From positions 1,130,021 through 1,194,020 of the forward strand of contig RPFO01000595.1 in assembly GCA_009746045.1 (NCBI GenBank): a DNA stretch of 64,000 nucleotides, given 5' to 3'. The DNA is from Mesostigma viride (Eukaryota; Streptophyta; Mesostigmatophyceae; Mesostigmatales; Mesostigmataceae). Below the pieces are notes generated by a model that did no database searches, was not told the DNA's origin, and worked only from the letters and a program-made list of their open reading frames with translations. This document shows, one piece after another, positions 51,001-64,000 of this stretch; position 1 is the first letter of the stretch; each line of letters begins with the position of its first letter. The position numbers and the translations under genes were made by a program.

Positions 51001-54000
51001 TGGAGAAGAGGTCAACAAAGGGAAGGGGACATTGATCATTCGTGCCAAAAGTCTTTTGCTAGCAAGTTCAAGATTTACTTTCTAAGAGCAACCAGGCTGA
51101 GGCAACCACTGGTGGTATGCAGAGGTGTCAGGTTGGCGTAGATGTAAAATTTTATTAGAAATTGCTGCATATTAGCCCAATGCCTGCGCTGCGGTGCCTG
51201 GTTGTCTTGGAGCCTATCACACTTTCCATTCGACCAAAGTCCTTAATGCAGTCTACAGAGGCTCACTCATGCTCATCCAGTGTGGCCTAAGGGTCCATGA
51301 GGTGCTTAAAAGCGGAGCTATACTAAGGTGTGCGTTTTGTGACCAACACCTGGCCAATGGCCTCGCGAAGATTGTAGGAAAGGTCCACTGCAGAAGCTTG
51401 GCAGTGCCTCCCGTATCGTGCCTCCATCAGTATTTTTGCCGCTCTTAGTAATTTGGACACCAGACCTTCTTTTTCTCGCAATCTGTGGAATTAATGTCTT
51501 GAGTACCAATCATCACTGGCCGGTCACTGGTTGAAATGCTCTGCAGACAACCATGGCCGCCGTGGCAGAGCACCTGGAAGGCTCCCTGGCGGTGCAGATG
51601 GCATCCCTCTCGCTCTCTCTGCAGCTGGCCAACGCCAAGATCGCGGCACAGGATGCGGAGCTGGCAAAGCTGAAGGCCGCGGTGAGTTCCTGGCATGCAA
51701 CGGTCTTTACTACAGGCTTGAACAAGGATGATTATTGCTGAATAGTAAATAGTGCTTGTTTGCCACAGATCAATAGCGATCTACCTGCAACAATGGCTCA
51801 CCGGATATCATAACTACAGATGGCAGCAGACCATAACATTCATAAGCCAAGGAAGGAAACCAAGCAAGGAAACTTCCACGTATACTTGACTTCATTTGAA
51901 CTAGGTTTATTAAAGGCTATTTCTTTTGGACCTTTGATAGCATCCAAGTCCTGGCAATGGAGTTTCTTATTACAAGGGTTTGGAGTTTACAGGCGCTTAC
52001 ATCGTCAAACTTTGGGCCACCCTCACAAAACAAGTGCTCAGCCCTTGTAGAAGAAATTGCAAACTCTAGCAGGCTTGACCACATCAAAAATGTTTGCAGA
52101 AAGCCAGCTTTCCCGAGTCTGGTTAGCCATTCACACCTAGCCACATGTTTTGCAACATGGGGGTTTCTCCTTCCAAAAAAAGCCATAAATGCTTTTGTCT
52201 GCTAATTAGCAGGTGCTGTATCATAGCACCAGGTGTAGCATAGTAATGGCTCACAATTCTTCAAGGATTAGCAAAGATAAACACACTATCATGTAATCAT
52301 AGTATTTTTCATGCCACCTGTCACCTAGAACTAAACGGGTTTTATGGACTGACATATGCATCACATGATGATCATCATCCCTCCCATCCATATCACTTAG
52401 TGGAGTGAACTCAATTGATTGTCAATTTTCGCCTTTTCACATTGTTAGCTAGCAACCATATTATATTCTAGCATTGGTTTCAGTTTTCCTAGCATCTGCT
52501 ATATTAGTCTTGGTAACAACTTAACACAAAAGTTCGTTAGATTGTCACAGGTCTGCGCATGCTTGCTGTTTAGAAAGGGGCGAAGCCGATTCAGACAAAG
52601 ACCAAAGCACCTTTGGTTGCAACTTGCAAGCCTTTACCAGCTTGCCCACCACCCAGCTGGTTGGGCTGCGCATGGCCGGTAGTTGTGAAGTGCCTCAGCT
52701 GCATTGGGACGATGTTGTTGCCCTCGGTAATTTTTTATATTCACAGGGCAGTAACAACTCTCTCTACAGTTTTGCGTGGGTGGCTTGCTGAGTTGCTAAC
52801 TGAGTGCCTACTACAACTTTGTTCTGCCTGCGAGTTCCCTTTATATAAATAAATGCACCCATGCCTTTTGAGAGAAGAAACCATCTGGTGGTTCAGAAGC
52901 ATTCGGGTTAATATTGGGGATGCGGGCATTGCACACGGTGTCTTTGATGGCCAGGTTTCTATTTGTAAGGGCAGGCTCACTTGAATTAACTTGCCATGCT
53001 GGACATTATAACAGTTTCTATTACATTACTAAGCCCTCTTCATACATTTGTTGTCATCCTGCTTTGTTGCATTTGCTGGGTCCAGCCTGTCCATGTCTTC
53101 CACTGCGTGGCTGCTCTTCGTGGCCCTAAAACTTGGCTTAGATGTCTAGCCGAAGCTAATGGTGTTCTGTACAGCGTCGAAGGCACTCCGGCTCCTCAAG
53201 TCAACAATGGATTCACTGCATCTATCTGGGTGAGCGCTAAGTGTTGAATGGTCTTAGCTTCGGCAATTTGGTTTTGTTTGGTTTGACTTCTGCCCGTAGA
53301 CCAGATACGCTACATGGACATGTCAATACGTAGTAGGTAAGTTTGACTACGATACTTTTCCACCAAAAGCTTACCGCACGCTGCTTTTGCAATCAAAATT
53401 GTGGCAAGAGGTTTTGCAGGACAGTGTGAAATCAAACTCACAGCTGTGACATGTAGGCAGTCTGGGGCTGTGGGCATAGATAGGTACGCACATAACAGCG
53501 TCTATTACTCATGTCACATGGTAAATAATCTCTGCATGATGCTTGTCTGCATCCTTGCCTGGGTGACCGCACGGGCTAGATGCCAATAGCCTGGTAAGAC
53601 TGAGGAAAGCCTACACTCAGGATTTTAAGCTAGAGTTTTCTCTTTGCTTCATTTTCTCTTCCTCACCATTCGCCTGGCGGCTGGAGTAATTTATGCTACC
53701 CCTGGGCCTTGTCATTTTGTTGGATAGAAGTACTTGTGTGTGAGCTTAGAAAATTACAGTAGAGCACGCATTATGCACAAAACATCTTCGCCTTGCAGCC
53801 CAAGGCAGAAACAGATATTGAATCTATTTATGGTCAACTACGCATGTTATTGCCATGCATTGCTAACTGCTGCTGCCGGCTGCAGGGCTGCATGTTTTCA
53901 CCAGTGCATCCCTGGTTGTGCCTGGTTAGCAAGTAGGCTTGTTACTGATGAGGGTCCAAGGGTCTTTAAAACATTTGCAGCCCTCGGTATCGTGAAAGTT

Positions 54001-57000
54001 TAGGTAGCTGCGTTGCATTTGGAAGAAACTCTACAATTAGCTCGTACTCATGGCATTACTTATCTTTTTCTTTTTTGCGAGTGATGCATGTGGCTGTGGC
54101 TATTGTTTGCCGTGCTTTTACTGAGTGTTCAAATAGCTGAAATAAGCCAAGAAATTGCAGGCATGATCTGAGCGCCGTGTTTTGCAAAATCTGACCAGTG
54201 CCCTGCGCTATGCTTCTTGATGGTAACCAACAAATGATGCAAGTGCGCTGTGATGATGGATGCATCAGGTGTGGAACCTTAAGGACCATACATCCAAGAA
54301 AGCTCTGGATCTGGATCAAGGGTATGCTAGTGAAATGTCTAAGCTGACCGTAGATCGGACAATGCTGTACGCCCTGCAACCAAGGGTAAGTGTCCTAGTT
54401 TGCAGAAATAATTGTTAAAATCTATATTACAGCCTCTTATAATATATATCGATCCGGGAGTGCAGTGGTCGGCACTTCTTTCTAAGGAAATTCTTTATTC
54501 TACCATATCCACCACATGTCTCGGCGCTTTTTTTTCTTTTCGCTGGTGAACGGCATGTCAAACTGGGTTATGGGTGTGGGTTGCGACGTGCCAAACACCC
54601 CCACTAATTCTACCAGCCGTCTAATATGCAGCTGGGTGCCAGAGCGGACCTGGTGTGGGAGCATCCATCACAACTCAAAGGGTGGTCCACCAGGCCGCCC
54701 GCATGTGGCATGCCTGGTGGCCTGCGGTTGCTACAAGTTACAGTGAACCCAGCGTGTGCTTTGGCAGCCAACAGGCGGGCGGTCTGCAAATGCTAGCTCA
54801 TGGGTACGCATCAACCCAGGCTCTCTTCTCGACGAGCTCAAGGACCAGCTCTTCACGCGACAAGAGTGACACTGCAGGGTGCCCACCGTCAGCCCAAATC
54901 AAGGGATAGGGCTGCCCCCCCACCAGCCCTCCTCACCTTCAGCGACATTGCATATCTAGAGCCAGGTTCCTCTCTCAAAGCAAGCTGGAGAACTCTCCCT
55001 GTTTTCTTTATGAGGACCTGACTGACGTCTTCTCAGCAGCAGCAATAGCTGGACTACACCCACCGTATAAGAACTCCCTCGAGGAGCCTACGGTCTACTG
55101 GCGGGGCGGGTACCTCTAGTTGCATTATGTCAATTGCAAACTGTGGCAGCCCCCCAACAGCTCCCCTGGGATATAATTGCTAGCTTTTGGATAGGGAAGT
55201 TGGAACGGGATTATGCCTGGAATGGCGTCATTGACTTCTGTGTTGTCACTAAATTGTGTTCATATTGGCAGCCATGGTCAGCTAATTGTGGCCATTACCT
55301 TGCGACTCAGCCTACATCTTGACTTCACCTCATCTTCATAGCAACCGCTTTATGTCAACCTGTTTCTTGCTGTATTACACCCAGAGTTGGGCCTGCACCA
55401 TATTGCAAAGAGAGTCCGTGGCCTGCCTGCTTGTGGGCTGTGGCTGTGAGGGAGTGAGAGGGCGCACTTCTCCTCGTTGGTATAGGGGTGCAACGCTCCT
55501 TTATTGGTACCCATGCGCGACGCAGTTGCGTGCTTTAATTACTTACGTACTTACTTAACTAAGCGACCCAGCACATGCAGAGTCCTGATTCTGCGATGAA
55601 CCTCCGCTGTAAGAGCCACACTTATGATGAAGGTTGGGGACAAATGTTATGCTAGCAAGCCACGTCCTGCATCCAGCTTTTTAGTTCCCCAAAGTTCTCG
55701 GGAAATGGATCCATGCAGTCAGGATATTGGTGGGAAGGGTCTGTCTTGTGCCCCCTTTTAGCCCTTCACCCATGCCCCTGAAAACTTTCCTATTTCAACA
55801 CCATGCTGCTTCTGTCTTGTCAAGAGGTGCAGCTAGCTGTGCTAGTTGTTATAAGCCTTCAGCAAGTTTTGTGCACTAATATCAAGGCTTCAGACATTTT
55901 TCGCATAGATTATGTTTGCCAGGGGACCCGAGGCTTTGGCTTCCCAGGCTGGTGTCGCTTTAATTACTGCTACGCAGCGCCAAGGCAGCAGGGCTCTGCC
56001 CACCAGGTTGGGTGTAGGATGAGCCATCACAAGGTATGCTCGAATGTCTAGTGGGCAGGCACCCCAGGCTTGATTTTTAAGGGTCTAGGTCGCCACGATT
56101 GAGCGGCTGTGCTAGCACGGATAGGGATTTCGGACATGTCACATTCTCGCAGCCTGCAGCATGGATGCAAAAATCCTTGAAAATTTTTGTATTGCAAACG
56201 ATTTTTTGCGGCGATGCATGCATGCAAAGAAAAAGTGAATAGACATATGGAATAGGAAGCAATTTTTTTTGTAATAAACTATTGACCTGAATTACCCCAG
56301 AATTGTGCGGTTATCGTGCTGCAGGTTGTCTGACCGGGGCTTTCAAACCACCATATTCCCAACTTATTTTTTTAGTTCAGGGTGTGCGTCCCATTTGGAA
56401 ATGTGTTTCTTTGGATTTCGAAATGATTTTGCAGGTGACAAAGGCTTGGCGCATTTCTGATTACCAGCCTGTCGACGGAAACTATGCAGATTTTCACCCC
56501 ACCCACTTGGCTGACCTCATTTCTGGCAACGACGGGAAGATATATGTCACTCTCGACGAGGGCACGGTAAGTGGCTTCTTCCCGGCATTAAACATGCTAT
56601 TCTTCGGTAGCACAAGAAAGCTGGCAGGAGCTAAACTTTATGTGATTGCTGTTTCTGTCATCAACTACCCACCCTGCACAATGTTCCTTGAATATGCCAT
56701 ACTTTCTGGCCCCCATCCAACTCCAGCAAGGCCTTAACCGGGTCCTTTCTCTGGCCATCACTGAAAAAGGCTTTTCATGGTTTGAAAAGCATAAACACAT
56801 CCATCCTTGGGACACGTTTATATCTGACCTGTATTCTGTGAGCTTGTTGCACCTTGTTCTCCAGTACATGCAGTAATGTAGAAAGGGGCAATTGTACACT
56901 GTAGCCGGTTACTGACACCGGTTCTTTAATGGCCATTTTCCCCTTAGATCTTCCCATGGAACCTGTCAAGAAATTATACATAGCTGGCCGGGTCGATGGA

Positions 57001-60000
57001 TGGCGGCCGAAATTATGAGCATTTAGAAGAGAAAAAAATATATACTAGGAATGAATGACTCTAACTAGCAATAATAATAACTGAGATGACAAAGGGCAGC
57101 TTTGGTGGAAAGCCACAGTGGTGAAGTCTAAATTGTGATTTTTATTAATCTTTGTGTGCTAGTGTATGCTGAGCTTCCACGAAACTCCTGCATACTATCT
57201 TTTTTTTGAATAAGCAAAAGAGATGTGAAAGCTGTTATATGAAAAGCGAGAGTCTAGTTAATTAACAGGCAATTTTTCTTGCTACAAGCAGCGAAATCCC
57301 TTAGTTGCAGTAATTGGTGGCCATGCACATTTTGTCGTGCAAAAAAACAATGTAGTCATGCTAACCTCAATATATGCAAGGCTGATATAATACATGCATC
57401 CCTTCCCTGACGGTCTTTGCATAGGCATTCTATTGCACTGGACGCTGGGGTCCTTTTTGCAGCTTTCCAACACCCAAGGACACTTGCCACTTCACTATGT
57501 TTCGGCAGCAACAAACTAGGCTATACCACATGCGGTGTCTGACCATAGTCTAGCAGAAATCCAACCATGTATGGCAGTGTGCACTCAGCCTGTGAAAGTG
57601 CGGCAGGCCATTAACCTATTGCTGTGATCGAAAGATTACACATATTTTCCTGGCAATGATACAGTTTCCTGGCAATAATACAGTTTAAGGGTTTTCAATG
57701 CAAGGAATGTACTGCCATCCTTGCTTGGGTGAGCATGCTATCTATTTTAGCTGAATATGCACGCCTTTCTGCTGCCGTGCGCCTTAATTGCTTTAATACA
57801 ACAGGGGCGGCTGGTGCCAGGATCCAAGGGCACCCGTGCACGCATAGAAAAGTTCGAGGGTGGGCCGCCCTATGCAAGGTGTCTTGAAATACATGGCACT
57901 CTGCTTTACGGCGGGTGTGCCTTTCCACCGGAGCTTAATCGTCCTGAAAAGTTATTGGTCAAGGTAAGGAATCTGTTGAAAATGGTCCTTCGGAGATTTC
58001 AGACAAATGCCACCTTTTCCCTCATATTTGATGTGCATCTTCTGCCAAAGCTAATTCTGAGACTTTCTTGACATGTGTATTTTTTCCTTTCTAGGCTGTC
58101 ATGCATATCCATGTTCTCTCGAGCTTTCTGCAAAACCATAAGTAGTAATACATAGAGATCTTTGGTTTTGCCACTCCTGCCTGACTTTAATGCTGCAGAT
58201 CTTTTGAACATTTTGTGACTGTGGGCTTCCATGTATTTACGGTGTTTGGCCAATTCTTTGATCCATCTTTGCTTGTCGTGCATGAATATTACAATTAAAT
58301 ATAACGAAGTCTGTGCTGGCTGATAGTTTTATCTTTAGAGTATTCTGCCTCTAATTGTATAATTTGCATCCTGCTCTTGGTTAGGTAACACTGATGGCGG
58401 GGAGAAACAACCTCACATGGGCAGAGATATCAACCTATGGCAGCAGCAGCATTGGACGCTCTGCCACCCCCTGGTGGCTTCTGCCACAGCCTGGCAGCTC
58501 CTTTTTTGTAGATTGAGCATTTTTGTTGCGGGTTTTCTAGGAGCTGGCAGCGGTCAAAACAAAACCACATTGTTCTCAGATCTTGCAAGCATGAGTTTAG
58601 GAACTGCACCCTGCTCCTGCATTTTGTCACTTGAGGAACTTTCCCATAACAGGCATGATGCATTGGGTTGCCAATGCATGGATACTAGCTTGTTCGTATT
58701 GTCACTTAATTTGCCTCTTAGAATAGTTTATGGTGTGCATTGGGCCCAGAACCCAAAGTCAACTCTTTTCTTTTCTGTGCGCCTATTGTCATGGGCACGC
58801 AGGTCTGGGACACGACCAGCAAGAAGCTTGTACGAAATTTGGAGGCCCCAGGAACTGGAAATTGTGTGACTGCCTTGGCACTGGGCAATGGCGCAGTCAA
58901 TGCACTGGCAACGGACTGCGATCGCAACGCAACAGTCCTTGTAAGCTGCTTCAGGCCATAAAGACTTTAAGATACTGATGTGCCCATAAAAGTAGATATG
59001 ACTGCCATAGTGACTTTGTGCCATTGAAGCCGGAGAACGTAGTTTGTAAGATTGCTGCACGTGCCTATCCAGCATTAAACGCCACCCTGGCGTTCCATTT
59101 TTTTACTACTATATTAGCTTGCGTCACACCTCTTTAACATTGCATACCATGCTGATGTTTTGACAGGTAGTTTGATTCTTCCAAGCCTCTATGCAGTTCT
59201 GGGTGAATTGTTGACGTGCAGTTGCTTTGAAAGTTTTTCTCCTCATTTATTTGGCCAAGGAGGATGTTGGGAGTGGTAACAGCATTCTGTAGAGGAAATG
59301 ACCCAGCGAGCTGCTGAGCGTGCGTGGTGGGTGGGAGTTCTACGTTGCAGGCATTTTCCCATTTTGGGTCTTTTTTCGTGCGTTGGCTTGTGCCTAACAC
59401 GCCAGTTAGCTTGCCACCAATGCAGAAAGGAAGTGCCTTCACGTGCTAAGTTGGGCTTAGGCGCGATGTGTGTTATGTTTGAAGTAAAAAACATACGTCC
59501 GCCCCACCCCACCCTACCCCACCCCACCCCATCCCACCCCACCCCATCCCACCCCATCCCACCCCAAACCATACCAAACCAAACCAAACCAAACCAAACC
59601 AAACCAAACCAAACCAAACCAAACCAAACCAAACCAAACCAAACCAAACCAAACCAAACCAAACCAAACCAAACCAAACCAAACCAAACCAAACCAAACC
59701 AAACCAAACCAAACCAAACCAAACCAAACCAAACCAAACCAAACCAAACCAAACCACACCACACCAACCCAACCCAACCCAACCCAACCTAACCCAACCC
59801 AAATCCCTCTGATTTCTTGCTTGGAATCGAAAGCCGCCCGCTCTGACAGTGGGATTTACCAAGGGAAGCTTATCCCATGAAACTCAGAACACCTGCTGAG
59901 GTCGCGCCAGCTTCAATTTACAATGTGTGCTAATCCCACTACCTTTATTTCCCAGCTTGAAATGCTACGGCTATTTCCCAGCCTTACTTTTTTTGAAAAT

Positions 60001-62590
60001 TTCCTACAGGGACACCATGCTTTGATTGTATTGTCTTGATTGAGATCTCTTTTTCTATTATAAGGAAAATGGTTGGGTTTTTTTATCACTAGCTCAATGC
60101 CTGGCAACAAGGTTTCCAGTCGAGGCCAGGGTACACCGTGTAATACTCTGGAAACTGCTGGCAACTGTACATGCATTGCAACCTGGCTCATACAATAATA
60201 ATGGAAGGCTGCCATTCGTCCTGGCATGCTCTGGTATTTAATAGATATCGCAAATGGACATAATATAGCATGCTTTTCCTTTTTCACAAGGTTCTTTATT
60301 TGAATGGCATGCAAATGATCTCCATGCTAGTCTAATTTGCCTTTTATCTAACTGGCTACATGTTACGAGGTATCAAGGGCTCGAGGATATTGAAGGTTTT
60401 GCGTGGACAGCATAGACATCTGCACATAATATCGGGTACTCGTTGGACATGCTTTGGCTTGCTACGCATCAGGTCTGGAGCACATCCACCTACACCCTCC
60501 TTGCAACAATCGACGCATCAAAATGCGGACGAATCGCTGCAGGCTGTGGCTTCCTTTTCGGCGGTGATGATAACGGCCTTATCACGGTACATGCTCGGCG
60601 CCGTAGGATCATCGCCCAGCACCACCCTTTCCCGGAGCCCTTGCCAGCTTCTTTTCAGTATCAGCTGGCCCTTTATCTCTGCACCCTTGGAGGTTGACGT
60701 ATGGAGGACTTCTTGACAGACGATGTTGACACTGTTATGCACATTACAGCACAATACACAGATAATAGCTCAGTTGCGTTTTGCCTCTAGGAGTCAACAA
60801 TTGGAGGAAATAAAGTGGCCTACTGCATATGTTACTCATCAAGGTAGACAGGCCAGAGAACATGGCATTGCAAGTGACTCGAGCCTACTTACTGAGGGTT
60901 AATTCATCACATGAGGATTTTTCTCTACAATTTCCCCGATGGCATTGAACATAAATAGCTGTAGTGGACCGCCTTGCATTCTTTGAAATAATTCTCTGCA
61001 CTGGGTGATGCAAGCCAAACAAATTCTTGAGAGAGGGCTTGGTGTGCGCATGCGAATTCATTGTTGTTGTCAACGCTGTTGTCCTTTATCATTTTCCTTT
61101 CATTGTCCTTGACTTCTTTTATTAGTACATCCGTTAAAGTTTAACTTGCATGTATGTAATTGGCAACGCTGGAATGAACAGGTGTGGACTGCAAAGAATT
61201 ATTCAAACTGGCCGACTGAGCTCTGCGACCACAAGGCGGCAGTGCCCACACGACGCTTAGCCATGATTGTCGCGCTACTTGTGCACGACGGCATGCTCAT
61301 CAGCGGGTCATCTGATGGGCAAATCAAGGTGGGTGGCTTCAGCTCAGTAATAACGGGGGTTGTTCCCATTTGTAACTTTTGAAATACTTATTCTGCCATT
61401 TCTGTGTACTACCTTCTCTTTCCTGCTAGCCTGTGTTGTTTTTCCATGCCAATCACCTTACCTTGAATACCCTGATGGTTAAACACTAGGCTGGTGATGT
61501 TGGTCCAACCTGATGTATCACGGTAGTATACTCATTGCAGCGGCAAATAGACGACGTTTTTCCTAGTCCACGTGCATGTGAGGGGACAGGGCATAGGGGA
61601 AATGCTTTAGCCGAGAATGGTGGCACCAGTAATGTCTTTTGCACCTAAAAATGGTCAGTGGTGATTGGGGGGGCAATTCCATGTCTGGCAATAATCCCCT
61701 CGTTAGATCAGGGGTACTGTGCCCAACCGTACATCGCTAGGGAGCTAAAAATGAAATCCATGCATGTGACCTAGAAAAAGCTTCAATAGCTTCTGTCAAT
61801 GTGGTCAGAATGAGGTCAGAATGAGGTCAGAATGAGGTCAGAATGAGGTCAGAATGAGGTCAGAATGAGGTCAGAATGAGGTCAGAATGAGCCCAACCTT
61901 TGTAAGGGTCTTATTCCCACCTTCTAGAGTTAGATACATATTTGCGGAACTTTTTGCCCCTGCGCACAAAGGTTTCGCACAATATTTAGCCAAGGTTAAC
62001 CACTCCTTGGCATCCTATCGGCAAAAAGGTTCCGCAAATATTATCTAACTTCTAGCAACTAGGGAATGCATGGTTTGGGCCCAAGGCACATGAATATGAT
62101 TGTTAAGATTTTGGTTCATCTCAACACACAGCCATACTAGTCATTTATTCACTACAGTGAAGTTCTATAATAATAAATGCGTATACAACTCACCTTGCCC
62201 GAAAACGTGCAGAGAACTTTCTGCCGAGAATTGATGTGCAGCACGTATGCACCTATGCGTGCAAACTTGCATGTGCAGCTGCATTATTACACACGAAGTC
62301 TGGGTTAAACAAGACGCTAGCAATTAGCCACATGGTGTTTAATGATTACACGCTCATAACAAATTTTGAGACTTGTCATGTCAGCGCAAAAGGCTTTTGT
62401 CTATGCCATGACCATTTTGCATGCCACGTCTTAGCGCCGCCTCCATGTTAAGCCACTCAGTTCACGGAAGTTTGAGGGAAAGTTTGAGCGAAAGTCCTTA
62501 ATTCTGCATGGGTACCGCCTTGTTTCATGGTCCCCTTTTTTCTCATATCGTACGCAGATGTGGCGCATCCCAGCTGTGGACGCTGTCTAA
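48071..62590 (+). CDS. TRAF7-like paralogue D: RING, TRAF zinc fingers, two coiled coils, WD40 propeller
   Basis: Exons 48071-48541, 48856-49011, 49920-50057, 51547-51681, 52574-52726 (tentative), 53086-53229, 54269-54385, 56435-56566, 57805-57963, 58803-58940, 60473-60586, 61182-61328 and 62558-62590 (TAA). All are phase 0 with AG/GT borders, giving about 678 aa. RING ligands C20, C23, C35, H37, C40, C43, C56, C59; TRAF-type fingers follow to about 209 (CDNAARGC, CPNDGC, CQHNGGC...HVATEC). Coiled coils about 210-300 (MAEHMASLSVALQQANSKI). Blade exons begin VWNLKDH, VTKAWRI, VWDTTSKK, VWSTSTY, VWTAKNY and MWRIPAVDAV, one blade per exon. Order and length match TRAF7, a RING ubiquitin ligase in stress-kinase signalling in animals; the algal role is unknown. 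A second ATG at 48062 is possible, but 48071 matches paralogues. No disruption seen. Confidence 0.82.
49312..49540. repeat. 9-bp tandem repeat (TTTTCTTGG)n, about 25 copies, D intron 2
   Basis: Pyrimidine-rich nonamer with perfect period 9, fading into TTGTTGG and TTTCTTGG units to about 49,562. Confidence 0.97.
54780..55562 (+). mobile_element. Degenerate ORF1-only retroelement copy in D intron
   Basis: Aligns with the ORF1 end and 3' UTR of the 13,871-15,846 element: 'ccaccagccctcctcacctt', 'ggttcctctct', 'cagcagcagcaatagctgga', 'gtctactggcggggcgggta', 'gcccccaacag'. Many stops and indels. As in the intact copy, ORF1 leads straight into a 3' UTR of about 390 bp. It ends with GCGCGAC-GCA-GTTGCGTGC and a TTAATTACTTAC tail. 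Confidence 0.65.
59501..59803. repeat. Compound pentanucleotide array: (ACCCC)n, (AAACC)n, (AACCC)n, D intron
   Basis: About 13 ACCCC-type units, then about 37 AAACC units (59,566-59,756), then about 8 AACCC units. The FGLVW frames are artefacts. Confidence 0.97.
61803..61891. repeat. 11-bp tandem repeat (GGTCAGAATGA)n, 8 copies
   Basis: Perfect copies in D's last intron, downstream of the 61,182-61,328 blade exon. Confidence 0.97.
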
Positions 62591-62599
62591 GGGGACGCC

Positions 62600-63410
62600 T
62601 GCCAGGTGTTCCGAAGCGGCCACCTTGGTCCCTATGAGACGCACAGCTCTAGACACAAGAGGCGGAAAAGGCGCAAGATAAGCCTGGCTATGTCACAACT
62701 TAAGCATCATCACTACCTGCCGATGTCCTGGATGGCGGTTCATGGTGGTGCGTTGCTTGGTGCGTTGGGCTCATGATCTCTTGCCCCGCAGCCTATGAGC
62801 TGGTGTTACGATTTGAGTCAGGGCACAGGCAGCTTATGCCAAAGTGTGAACATCGGAACATTGTACAAGATCCATTGCTGCTCCTCAGTGCATCCGAGTC
62901 AATGCTTCTGCTCAACCTACCAGACAGCACAAGGATCCTCTATGTGCGCTGAGACCTTCAAACTGCTGGGCAGCTGACAGTTTTCCCAGCCGTATCACCA
63001 ACATCAACATCTGGGTGGGCCTTGCCTGGACAATGCTCCGCAATCGGCATGAGGCTGACCATAGGGTTCCAGGGTCTTCCCCATTGTCCTGGTGCCTGTA
63101 AGTGTTCCTCAGGTTGATATACCTGTTACAACATGCTGCCTATGCTGACATATTGTGTCAAGCCTGGGCTCTTAACCCCCTGCTGGCGTTAAAGCTGGAC
63201 GGCACGGTAGCAAGATTGCTGCGTCATTGATACCCAGGATTGATCACATACATTCCAGATACACTACCCATCCTATGAATATGAGGATAATTAAAATTTC
63301 TAAAGCATGTATTTGTAATGGGCATTGATGCAACTGGGCCTGGCCGGCCGGCACTTTGCCCATCAAGACCAGGTTGATACTTTAGATAGGTTAGCTGGCA
63401 TCAACCCAGT
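62600..63410. other. No gene recognised downstream of D
   Basis: Probable 3' UTR and flank of D. Only short unrelated ORFs. Confidence 0.5.
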
Positions 63411-63418
63411 CGCGTGTT

Positions 63419-63456
63419 TATTATTATTATTATCATTATTATTATTATTGTTGTTG

Positions 63457-63528
<72 letters not shown>
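63419..63528. repeat. (TTA)n microsatellite
   Basis: About 36 TTA units with one TTG patch. Confidence 0.97.
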
Positions 63529-63530
<2 letters not shown>

Positions 63531-63856
63531 CCAGCCCAGCATGGCCGATTGTCCTCACGCGGAAGGCCCCTGGCGAGAGGGGGGCACATTGACATGCATT
63601 CCGCAATAGGCTGCATACTAGGGACAAGTGCTATCAACCGCCCAACGGGCTTGCATTGGGAACACGATTTGTTGATCATCTGAGGGCAGGTTATTTACAC
63701 ATCAGGTTAGTTAGCCGAACAGTACCCCAAAGTATGTGTGGACAACGCAAGTTACCCGCTACACAGGTTGTACCGCAGAGCACGGGCTCACACCTAGTCA
63801 GCCTTCGGGCGCTTAGTCTGTCATTTGGCGGCAGTAGTCCGTAATAGGCTCGGCAT

Positions 63857-64000
63857 TAATTAATTAATTAATAGACACGTGACTGCGTCACGTGAGCATA
63901 AGTCCTCAGTGGGAGGGGAACATGGGATGGAATGGATGGTATAAGCTATCTAGGTCCTAGTAAAAGGGGTGTGGGCACCGCGGCCTGAATCGCTATGAAT
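63857..64000 (-). mobile_element. LINE family X 3' end, continues past right edge
   Basis: On the minus strand it carries the end of ORF2 (IHSDSGRGAHTPFTRT, stop), CATTCCATCCCATG, 'ctgaggacttatgctcacg', the perfect hairpin at 63,894-63,876 and a TTAATTAATTAAT tail. Nearly identical to 27,530-27,690. Confidence 0.85.

Noticed and set aside
59566-59803. Telomere-like (AAACC)n and (AACCC)n
   Set aside because: The units are 5-mers that do not match the plant/algal TTTAGGG-type repeat and lie inside a gene intron.

Overview
This is a window of nuclear DNA from a eukaryote. Coding exons are short and GC-rich, mostly in phase 0, and are separated by long introns full of satellites and retroelement debris. 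Two genes point to a flagellated photosynthetic lineage, most likely a green alga: a cilia/flagella assembly factor of the DNAAF4/DYX1C1 family, and a nuclear NusG-type elongation factor with a plastid-transit-like N-terminus. I cannot assign the species.

Layout. 1-6,211 (minus): 5' part of a DNAAF4-like gene, running off the left edge. 7,133-12,048 (plus): six-exon nusG, divergent from DNAAF4. 12,100-18,700: transposon-rich block. Here a LINE 3' end carries a huge (ATCCC)n satellite, and an ORF1-only retroelement sits inside that satellite. 18,753-29,000: head-to-head pair of TRAF7-like genes. A (minus) is a decayed copy. B (plus) looks intact but has lost the WD40 propeller and has an unrecognised C-terminus. 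29,348-62,590: second head-to-head pair. C (minus, about 17 kb) and D (plus, about 14.5 kb) both have RING, TRAF zinc fingers, coiled coil and WD40 blades. D looks intact. C has two WD40 exons that are each one base short. 62,600-64,000: TTA microsatellite and another LINE 3' end on the minus strand.

The four TRAF7-like paralogues share exon lengths: 471/474, 156 and 138/150 nt for the first three exons, and several C and D blade exons have equal lengths (138, 114). This fixes their exon boundaries, exposes a GC-AG intron in B, and shows a lost splice acceptor in A. The retroelement families end in TTAA-type tails preceded by short hairpins, and paired substitutions between copies support these hairpins at the RNA level. 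The unusual parts are the duplicated divergent RING/TRAF/WD40 pairs, the propeller-less paralogue, and the ORF1-only retroelement nested in a satellite that appears to have grown out of another LINE's 3' UTR. All exon models come from reading splice signals and paralogy by eye, without RNA data or database searches.
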